A stretch of DNA of 20,386 bases from Bacteroidota bacterium (GTDB lineage Bacteria > Bacteroidota > Bacteroidia > UBA7662): contig VGFN01000013.1 of the NCBI GenBank assembly GCA_016868875.1, positions 1 through 20,386 of the forward strand. The letters are read 5' to 3'. The notes below the pieces were generated by a model, which did not search any database, was not told where the DNA came from, and was given only the letters and a program-made list of their open reading frames with translations. The translations under genes were made by a program, and so were the position numbers. Every line of letters begins with the position of its first letter. The stretch's first letter is position 1. Positions 8,378 through 14,909 of this stretch are shown piece by piece.

Positions 8378-10336
8378 CTATTCAAAAATCTCTAAATTTA
8401 TTTGATCCGGATTTTCTTCCTCTATTTCAGGGGTCAAATTTTGACGAAGTTTAAATCTCAAAGTCGGAAGAAGCCGTGAGGTATCGTCCTTGGATAAGAT
8501 CCCTTTTCCAAGAAATCTATTTTGAATGGCTGTGAAATTCCAGTTGTTAGGCGAAACTGTGCCATCGCTTTGAATTAGGTTTTGGTAAACTCGAGGTCTA
8601 GGGACTAAACTCGCTATAAATACACATTCTTTATTTGTTAATTGAGAGGGGTGTTTGCCAAAATAATGCCTTGAAGCTTCACCTATACCCCAAATATTAT
8701 TTCCGAATTCGATGACATTTAAATACACTTCCATCATCCTCTTTTTGGAGGTAATTTTTTTGTTTTCTATGATCCATGTGATAAAAATTTCTTCGGCTTT
8801 TCTTGTTAAGGTTTTCCGATGATTTAGAAATACATTTTTTACGAGCTGCATGCTAATGGTACTACCCCCTCTCGCGAATTTACCTTTTTTGAAATTTTGA
8901 ACAATGCTTTCTCTGAAAGCACTCAGATAAAATCCTTTATGACTGTAAAATCCTGCATCTTCACTGTACATAACGGCTTGTTGCATACTGAAGGGAATCT
9001 CTTCGATTGGAGTGTAGTTTGAATTGGTAGGGCCTACCATGAAGGATCGAATAGGTTTACCGTCTTGAGAAACGGTATGCAAGAATGGTTGATTCATTTT
9101 GGCAAGATTTGTTTTCCCCATTCTTGTAATTTGAAAATCATCTTCATTCATTTCGCTATAAAATTGACATTTTTCAGGTTGATGGGAATCAAAATCCAAC
9201 TTAAGGAACCATGAAAGTTCGCCACGAGCCTTGATTCCTTTTAGGTTTTCAAAAGCCCCTTCAGGCAATGAGGAAATAAAACTTTCAGCTTTTGTTTTTT
9301 GGGTTTTTAATTGAAAAGAGATTTTATTGTTTTTTCCATGCCTCCACTGTGAATAAATTTCGGTATTTAGTTTGTTTAATCGGATATTGGAAGTGCTATC
9401 AATTTGAAACAGGCCTTTGCCCACCTTGCCATTAATATTTCCTCTGAGGTTAGATATAATAATTTTATTTTCTGAAATTTTGGGATGCATCAACTCTAAC
9501 CCCTGCGCAGATCCTTCGATATTATAAAATAAAATATGGTTCTTGGTGCTAAAAGAATTTAGTTTAATGGTAGCTTTTTCCATACGGCATTGAAGCCCAA
9601 ACATATTTTCAAGAATGGGTACTTTTAGATTATTGTCTTGGGTGGTATATGGATATAGTTCAATTTTGCCCGTTAAATCATCACCAAAATCGTATCCTTT
9701 AATTTTTAATTTGGATGTGGTATGATCTTCACTGAAAACTACGAGACCTTCAATTTCTCCGTCATTTTTTTCAAAATTGTTTATCGAAACTTTGTAATTC
9801 CGATTTTCTTTTTGATACTTTATTCTTAAATTATTGATATTTATTTGATTTGGTAATTTAGTGAACAAAGATGCTATTTGCTTATATCGTGTGCTAGGAT
9901 TGTTAACGGATGCAGAGTCAGGTGTAGACCTCTCTTTGGAATCGATAAGTTCACAATAGTTACAATAGCCTTCTTTCCTTACGCCAGTAATGAAGCCTCC
10001 ATCAATTTCTAGGGAGTTGATTTTAGGGTTTCCCGTAAGAAGTGAAATAATTCCGGGCTTAATTTTTATTTTGTTAATTTTGGCAATAGGTTGTTTTCCT
10101 CTTTGTAGATTGAAATTTGAGATTTCCACAGATATTAAGCCACTGAATTTAGCTTTCCCGCTTTTGAGCTGGTATCCTTTCGATTCAATTTTTTGAGTGA
10201 TTGAATTCCATTTTGAATCAAGAATGTCTTGGCGAAATATTAGCCACCAATTTAGAATCAATGCACTGGCCACAAAAATAGCCGTAATAATGACGAGGTT
10301 TTTGCCTTTGGTGAAAAATTTCAGCCGGCGTTTCAT
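8378..10336 (-). CDS. Membrane-anchored GT51 peptidoglycan glycosyltransferase with AsmA-like N-terminal region
   Basis: Predicted to polymerise lipid II into glycan strands on the periplasmic face of the inner membrane. From ATG 10336 the product is 652 residues: basic N-terminus, one transmembrane helix (about 14-34), about 400 residues of beta-rich sequence, then a GT51 domain (about 440-610). GT51 motifs are clear: EDAGFYSHKG with catalytic Glu 459, GGSTISMQLVKNVFL from 490, RKAEE, and MEVYLNVIEFG. There is no transpeptidase domain. The middle part (patterns such as FSGLISVEISNFNL and INSLEIDGGFI) resembles AsmA/TamB-type proteins. The start overlaps the upstream amylase stop as ATGA (10336-10333); the frame is open to 10444, but those codons lie inside the amylase gene. 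Base composition is strongly AT-rich: hand count 19/60 GC at 8701-8760 and 16/60 at 9421-9480, against 37/60 at 7681-7740 in mutS. Confidence 0.88.
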   Translation of the reverse strand: MKRRLKFFTKGKNLVIITAIFVASALILNWWLIFRQDILDSKWNSITQKIESKGYQLKSGKAKFSGLISVEISNFNLQRGKQPIAKINKIKIKPGIISLLTGNPKINSLEIDGGFITGVRKEGYCNYCELIDSKERSTPDSASVNNPSTRYKQIASLFTKLPNQININNLRIKYQKENRNYKVSINNFEKNDGEIEGLVVFSEDHTTSKLKIKGYDFGDDLTGKIELYPYTTQDNNLKVPILENMFGLQCRMEKATIKLNSFSTKNHILFYNIEGSAQGLELMHPKISENKIIISNLRGNINGKVGKGLFQIDSTSNIRLNKLNTEIYSQWRHGKNNKISFQLKTQKTKAESFISSLPEGAFENLKGIKARGELSWFLKLDFDSHQPEKCQFYSEMNEDDFQITRMGKTNLAKMNQPFLHTVSQDGKPIRSFMVGPTNSNYTPIEEIPFSMQQAVMYSEDAGFYSHKGFYLSAFRESIVQNFKKGKFARGGSTISMQLVKNVFLNHRKTLTRKAEEIFITWIIENKKITSKKRMMEVYLNVIEFGNNIWGIGEASRHYFGKHPSQLTNKECVFIASLVPRPRVYQNLIQSDGTVSPNNWNFTAIQNRFLGKGILSKDDTSRLLPTLRFKLRQNLTPEIEEENPDQINLEIFE

Positions 10337-11754
10337 TGATGTAAAAGCAAAATTTCGTAGGGTTGAAGAGTAACTCGATTCCCTATGATGATTGTCGAAT
10401 TTGTGTTCGGATTTACGAGGGGGTAGGTGAATCCATTTTGCCAACTTGAATTTTGAAGTTGAGAAGGTGTTGTATACTCAATGACCCTGTTGCGTGTATT
10501 GATGATGGCCAGCACGGTATCGGATCCAAAGGTTTTGTGAATTACGGCAAGGTCCGCATGGGGGTAGGAGGTGAGGATACCGCTTCTGGCCGCGGCATGG
10601 CCACCGTAGAAGGCCATCATGCTGCGGTAGGCGCGCAACATCCCAGGGTTGGCTTGCCAGTTGATTGCCGAGCGCGAGAAGAAGGGAATATTTTGGGCGG
10701 TTCCGACTTCTTGGCTTCCGTAGAGCAGATGCGGTCCACCGCTCATCAAGGTCAAAGCAGAGGCAGCCAGGGCCCCATTCACCCCCCCGAAAAGGGTGAC
10801 GGGCGTGGCATCCCAGGCGGATTCGTCGTGGTTGGTCGTGAACTGCAACCAGTACTTTCCCTGTGGTGAGGAATTGGTTTGGATCAATCGGTTGTTAAGA
10901 AAATTCTGTGGAGACTGTCCCTGCCAAACTTGTTGGAGAATGGAATACGAAGACCAAGCAAAATTCAGGTCAAATCCTGCGTTGAAATGATCCAGTCGGG
11001 CTCCTTCCGCAAACAAGATGCATTGACGTCCTGGAATGGAGTGGACAAGGGACCAGGTATCCTGCCAAAAGTCATAGGGCACCCCGTCCGCATAATCGCA
11101 GCGGTAACCGTCCATATTGGCTTCGTACAACCAATACAGCATGGCATCCTGCATGGCTGTGCGCATCTCCATATTCTGATAATTCAGATCAGCCACGTCC
11201 AACCAATTGGTCCCCGGCGGATGCACGACCTGGCCTTGGGCGTTGCGGGTATGCCAACCCTCGTTTTGAATCCAAGGATGGTCCCAGGAGCTGTGATTTG
11301 CTACCCAATCCATGATCACGGCCATCCCCTTGGCATGGGCTGCGTCGGTCAATCGCCTTAGGTCGTTTAAGGTCCCATATTCGGCTCCAACGGCCTTGTA
11401 ATCCCTGATGCAATAAGGAGAATTGATACCCTTAAGAATCCCCACAGGGTGAAGGGGCATGATCCATAATACATTCACGCCCAGTAGTTTGATGGAGTCC
11501 AAACGATCGATAACCCCTTGGAGATTTCCTGCAGGACTGTAGGCCCTCATGTTGACTTCGTACATGACGATGTCTTGGGTAGCGGGGATGCTTTGGAATG
11601 GAATTCCGTATTGACGGTACTTGGGATCGGGATTAGGAGAGAACGGCATCGGGGTTTCTTTTCGGCAAGCAAACAGAAGGCAGATGCCTAAGGCAACTAT
11701 CAATAATCGAGGCAAATGAATTGGCAGGATTCCGAAAAGACCTACTTGGTGCAT
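10333..11754 (-). CDS. GH13 alpha-amylase-family glycoside hydrolase, predicted lipoprotein
   Basis: Predicted alpha-glucan hydrolase or transglycosylase anchored by lipid to an envelope membrane. All four GH13 regions are present: MDWVANHSS (D149, N153, H154), YRCDYADGVP with R218 and nucleophile D220, FAEGARLDHF with acid/base E250, and TNHDES (308-312). The barrel starts at VMYEVNMRAY, and a short beta domain follows it. The N-terminus has a lipoprotein signal, RLLIVALGICLLFAC, with the lipidated Cys at residue 30 when ATG 11754 is used; the frame is open to 11793, and the longer start would put 13 extra residues before the signal. It overlaps the methyltransferase stop by 13 bp and is coupled to the downstream GT51 gene by ATGA. 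Exact specificity (alpha-amylase, cyclomaltodextrinase-like or other) is not determined. Confidence 0.9.
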   Translation of the reverse strand: MHQVGLFGILPIHLPRLLIVALGICLLFACRKETPMPFSPNPDPKYRQYGIPFQSIPATQDIVMYEVNMRAYSPAGNLQGVIDRLDSIKLLGVNVLWIMPLHPVGILKGINSPYCIRDYKAVGAEYGTLNDLRRLTDAAHAKGMAVIMDWVANHSSWDHPWIQNEGWHTRNAQGQVVHPPGTNWLDVADLNYQNMEMRTAMQDAMLYWLYEANMDGYRCDYADGVPYDFWQDTWSLVHSIPGRQCILFAEGARLDHFNAGFDLNFAWSSYSILQQVWQGQSPQNFLNNRLIQTNSSPQGKYWLQFTTNHDESAWDATPVTLFGGVNGALAASALTLMSGGPHLLYGSQEVGTAQNIPFFSRSAINWQANPGMLRAYRSMMAFYGGHAAARSGILTSYPHADLAVIHKTFGSDTVLAIINTRNRVIEYTTPSQLQNSSWQNGFTYPLVNPNTNSTIIIGNRVTLQPYEILLLHQ

Positions 11755-12506
11755 ACCGCAAAATAGTCCAAAGCCTGCGGGCTTAATGGGCAAATGGGGT
11801 AATCGTCGGAGCCAATCTGGCTGACCAAACGATCATTCTTTTGTTCCAAGCTGCGCCGATTAAGCCGATTGGCCAGGTCGTAAGGGACTTGAAGCCATCG
11901 ACGAGGCAGACGGTATTGTAGGTTCAAAAAATCCCATCGGGTGAATTTGCGAACAGATTCTTTGTTCTTCTGGTAGTATTCCATGACCTTTTCATTCCCA
12001 AAGACTCCGCGCAGGTCTACTTGACCAAAGACGGATTCCAAAATTTCGCGCATCGCCTCCGGATCGTATTCCCTCACATGCCAGGGGTTACGGGTAAGGG
12101 ACATGAGTTTGTTCGGGGTTGTCAAAATCAAAACCCCACCTGGTTGCAAGACCCGATGAATTTCTCTAAGAAATTCAAGATCATCCTCAATATGTTCGAT
12201 GACTTGGAAGGTTACCACGGCATCAAATTGATTGGAGTTAATGCCCCCCAAAGGAGGAACCGTCATCTGTAAGGTTCTGGCATTGGGGGGTACATGCAAG
12301 TTAGGCACCGGAAATTTGTCGATGCCCAAATACTGTTGGCAGTGTTTGGCCAACAATTTCATTCCGTATCCTTCACCACAACCCACTTCGAGCACGGAGC
12401 CCTTCATCCAGGGGACGGCAGCTTTGTAGGCCGCCATATGTCGCTGGTAGATGGGATTTTCAGATGCATCCTCCGCGGAAGAGCGTTCAGCTGTTTGTAT
12501 ACCCAT
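11742..12506 (-). CDS. Class I SAM-dependent methyltransferase
   Basis: A small-molecule-type methyltransferase with a Rossmann-like fold. Motif I is VLEVGCGEGYG at about residues 38-48, the acidic end of strand 2 follows as GIDKF, and the later motifs are FDAVVTFQVIEHIEDD and LREIHRVLQPGGVLILTTPN. This UbiE/Methyltransf_11-like pattern does not reveal the substrate. The preferred start is ATG 12506 (254 residues), giving MGIQTAERSSAEDASENPIYQRH. The frame also opens at 12578, which would overlap folB by 19 bp. The gene sits between folB and the amylase in one direction with short or negative spacing, so it is likely part of the same transcript. The neighbours suggest no specific pathway. Confidence 0.86.
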   Translation of the reverse strand: MGIQTAERSSAEDASENPIYQRHMAAYKAAVPWMKGSVLEVGCGEGYGMKLLAKHCQQYLGIDKFPVPNLHVPPNARTLQMTVPPLGGINSNQFDAVVTFQVIEHIEDDLEFLREIHRVLQPGGVLILTTPNKLMSLTRNPWHVREYDPEAMREILESVFGQVDLRGVFGNEKVMEYYQKNKESVRKFTRWDFLNLQYRLPRRWLQVPYDLANRLNRRSLEQKNDRLVSQIGSDDYPICPLSPQALDYFAVCTK

Positions 12507-12559
12507 AGAGGACCTGGATTCGGTTTTGAGGAGGGAGAGTGCCCAAAGATAATTTGCCC

Positions 12560-12967
12560 TTAGGACGTTGTTACCCATGCAACAAGGTCACTGCAACGCA
12601 TTGAGACCCTGGAAGATGGGATGCGGATAGCGTTTGTGCCCTGCCTGCAGGGGATGGGAGGGTTCATTTTGGCGAGGCTCACCTCAAACGTCCAATCTGA
12701 CCACTCCGACCGCAGGGCCATGAGGATTCCTGCAATAACCTCTTCCAAAAGGTCGCGGGGTTCCAGGAACACGGCTTCGGCAAGCGCATAAATTCGACCA
12801 TAATCCGGCCACCCCGGGCCCAAGGTGGGTTGTCCGTGTCCGTGGATCGCATGCTGAGGACCAAAAGCCTTAATGTCAAGGATAAATGTATTCCCTTTCA
12901 CCTTCTCGTCGGGATACAACCCGTGGAAGCCTTTGAATTCAATACCCTCCAAAGCAATCTCGACCAT
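12560..12967 (-). CDS. folB: Dihydroneopterin aldolase
   Basis: FolB converts 7,8-dihydroneopterin to 6-hydroxymethyl-7,8-dihydropterin in folate synthesis. From ATG 12967 the 135-residue product begins MVEIALEGIEFKGFHGLYPDE; the family-typical F-x-G-x-H-G-x-x-x-x-E motif carries the substrate-binding Glu at 21. The region DYGRIYALAEAVF (56-68) matches the usual DYxxxY segment, and LAKMNPPI puts the catalytic Lys at 100. The upstream ATG at 12985 would add six residues and is less like the family. An ~18-residue tail (SSRVSMRCSDLVAWVTTS) extends beyond the usual end of the fold. It is the first gene of the leftward operon and divergent from the acyl-CoA dehydrogenase. Confidence 0.9.
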   Translation of the reverse strand: MVEIALEGIEFKGFHGLYPDEKVKGNTFILDIKAFGPQHAIHGHGQPTLGPGWPDYGRIYALAEAVFLEPRDLLEEVIAGILMALRSEWSDWTFEVSLAKMNPPIPCRQGTNAIRIPSSRVSMRCSDLVAWVTTS

Positions 12968-12993
12968 GGTTTTACGTTTGAGCAACGAAGGTC

Positions 12994-13022
12994 TTAAATT
13001 TGCCTCGCAATCCCAAATTTAA
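12994..13022. promoter_or_regulatory. Inverted pair of TAAATTTG elements, possible face-to-face promoters
   Basis: Between folB (minus) and the acyl-CoA dehydrogenase (plus) lie TTAAATTTG at 12994-13002 and its exact inverse CAAATTTAA at 13014-13022, separated by 11 bp. Each arm contains TAAATTTG, matching the Bacteroidota -7 consensus TAnnTTTG in opposite directions. Read as promoters, both would start near 13008, leaving leaders of about 24 nt (plus gene) and 41 nt (folB). Clear TTG-type -33 elements at the expected distance are not evident on either strand, so a regulator-binding palindrome is an equally good reading. Confidence 0.38.
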
Positions 13023-13031
13023 AGCCTAACC

Positions 13032-14210
13032 ATGCGCACCGATACCTACCAGCACCCCGATCATTACTTGGTGGATGAATTATTGACCGAGGAACATCGC
13101 CTCATTCGCGACAGCGTTCGGCAATACGTCAAAAAGGAGTTGAGCCCTATCATCGAGGACTATGCCCAAAGGGCCGAATTCCCCAGACATATCCTTCCCC
13201 AACTGGGCGCTATCGGGGCTTTTGGGCCTTCGCTGCCTGCGGAATACGGGTGCGGTGGGATGGACCAAATTGCCTACGGCATCATTATGCAGGAGTTGGA
13301 ACGCTGCGATTCCGGAATTCGTTCCACAGCCTCTGTACAGGGCTCCCTGGTCATGTACCCGATTTACAAATACGGATCCGAAGAGCAGCGCCGCAAATAC
13401 CTCCCCAAGCTGGCCACCGGCGAATGGATGGGTTGCTTTGGCTTAACGGAACCCGACCACGGCTCCAACCCTGGGGGGATGACCACCCACTTCCAGGACA
13501 AGGGGGATCATTACCTCTTGAACGGGGCCAAGATGTGGATTTCCAATGCCCCCTTTGCCGATATCGCGGTGGTTTGGGCCAAGGATGAAGCCGGTAAAAT
13601 TCGAGGCCTTATCGTGGAGCGGGGTATGGAAGGATTCACCACCCCGGAGACTCATAACAAATGGTCGTTAAGGGCTTCGGCGACCGGGGAACTGGTCTTT
13701 GCCAACGTCAAGGTGCCCAAGGAAAATCTCTTGCCCAACATCAGCGGTCTCAAAGGTCCTTTGGGCTGCTTGGATTCGGCTCGCTATGGCATTGCCTGGG
13801 GGGCACTGGGCGCGGCGATGGATTGTTACGATTCGGCCAAGCAATACGCTTTGCAAAGAATTCAGTTTGACAAACCCATCGCCTCCTTTCAGTTAATCCA
13901 AAAAAAACTGGCCGAGATGCTCACCGAAATCACCAAAGGCCAGTTGTTGTGCTGGCGTTTGGGGGTTCTCAAAAACGAAGACCGGGCCACAACCGCTCAA
14001 ATTTCCATGGCCAAGCGCAACAGCGTTGAAATCGCTTTGAATATTGCCCGCGAGGCCCGACAGATTCATGGCGGTATGGGCATTACCGGAGAATACCCCA
14101 TCATGCGGCACATGATGAATTTGGAATCGGTGGTCACCTACGAAGGAACTCACGATATTCACCTTCTCATCACCGGCATGGACCTCACTGGAATCTCTGC
14201 ATTTCGCTAG
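13032..14210 (+). CDS. gcdH: Acyl-CoA dehydrogenase, glutaryl-CoA dehydrogenase type
   Basis: FAD-dependent dehydrogenase, most like glutaryl-CoA dehydrogenases, which oxidise and decarboxylate glutaryl-CoA to crotonyl-CoA in Lys/Trp/aromatic degradation. Support within the 392 residues: IRSTASVQGSLVMYPI (96-111) with the Arg (97) and Ser (98) expected for binding the glutaryl carboxylate; MGCFGLTEPDHGSNPGGM, the flavin/acyl motif; KMWISNAP; the C-terminal helix bundle with RQIHGGMGITGEYP; and TYEGTHDIH with catalytic Glu 371. Length is full for the family. The start ATG 13032 gives a normal N-terminus. The gene diverges from folB and is followed after 48 bp by rpe. A different short-chain substrate remains possible. 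Confidence 0.88.
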   Translation: MRTDTYQHPDHYLVDELLTEEHRLIRDSVRQYVKKELSPIIEDYAQRAEFPRHILPQLGAIGAFGPSLPAEYGCGGMDQIAYGIIMQELERCDSGIRSTASVQGSLVMYPIYKYGSEEQRRKYLPKLATGEWMGCFGLTEPDHGSNPGGMTTHFQDKGDHYLLNGAKMWISNAPFADIAVVWAKDEAGKIRGLIVERGMEGFTTPETHNKWSLRASATGELVFANVKVPKENLLPNISGLKGPLGCLDSARYGIAWGALGAAMDCYDSAKQYALQRIQFDKPIASFQLIQKKLAEMLTEITKGQLLCWRLGVLKNEDRATTAQISMAKRNSVEIALNIAREARQIHGGMGITGEYPIMRHMMNLESVVTYEGTHDIHLLITGMDLTGISAFR

Positions 14211-14258
14211 TCTCCTTCTCGGTCCAAAGTCGCCATCCTTCGTCTCCATCGTTCGTCC

Positions 14259-14909
14259 ATGTTGATTCTTGCCCCATCCGTTCTCTCAGCTGATTTTGCG
14301 CGATTAGCGGAACATATCCAGACGGTCGAAAGCGCTGGGGCCGATTGGTTGCATTTGGATGTGATGGACGGCCTATTTGTTCCTAACCTAAGTTTTGGAC
14401 AACCGGTGGTGCGAGCCATTCGTGCCGTAACCACTCTGCCGTTGGATGTTCACCTAATGATCCAAGACCCGGGGCGTTACCTGGACTCCTTTGCCCAAGC
14501 GGGGGCTGATATCTTGACCATCCACCTGGAGGCCTGCGTTCATCTGCATCGTAACCTGCAACAAATCAAGGCGTTGGGTCTGCAGGCCGGGGTAGCATTA
14601 AACCCCCATACCCCCGTTGAATCCTTGTGGCCCGTATTACCGGATTTGGATCTGGTCTGTTTAATGTCCGTCAATCCTGGTTTTGGGGGTCAGGCCTTTA
14701 TCCCGGCGACTATGAATAAGCTCGCCGCTTTGGACCGTTACCGAAAGGAGCATGGCTTCACTTTTCGCATCGAAATTGATGGGGGGGTGGACTTGATTAA
14801 TGCAGCATCCCTGATGCAGGCCGGCGCTGACGTTTTGGTCGCCGGGAATTCGGTTTTTGGTCAGGCTGATGCAGCCCAAGCGGTGCGTGCCTTCAAAGCC
14901 ATTCGTTGA
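14259..14909 (+). CDS. rpe: Ribulose-phosphate 3-epimerase
   Basis: Interconverts D-ribulose 5-phosphate and D-xylulose 5-phosphate in the pentose phosphate pathway; a cytoplasmic TIM barrel. The 216 residues are full length and carry the expected motifs: LAPSVLSADF (3-12); LHLDVMDGLFVPN (31-43) with metal ligands His 32 and Asp 34 and the second catalytic-region Asp 37; VHLMI with metal-ligand His 65; SVNPGFGGQAFI (137-148), a phosphate-binding loop; and EIDGGV with Asp 174 as acid/base. The stop TGA is directly followed by the GTG start of the next gene (TGAGTG), which suggests co-expression. Confidence 0.97.
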   Translation: MLILAPSVLSADFARLAEHIQTVESAGADWLHLDVMDGLFVPNLSFGQPVVRAIRAVTTLPLDVHLMIQDPGRYLDSFAQAGADILTIHLEACVHLHRNLQQIKALGLQAGVALNPHTPVESLWPVLPDLDLVCLMSVNPGFGGQAFIPATMNKLAALDRYRKEHGFTFRIEIDGGVDLINAASLMQAGADVLVAGNSVFGQADAAQAVRAFKAIR

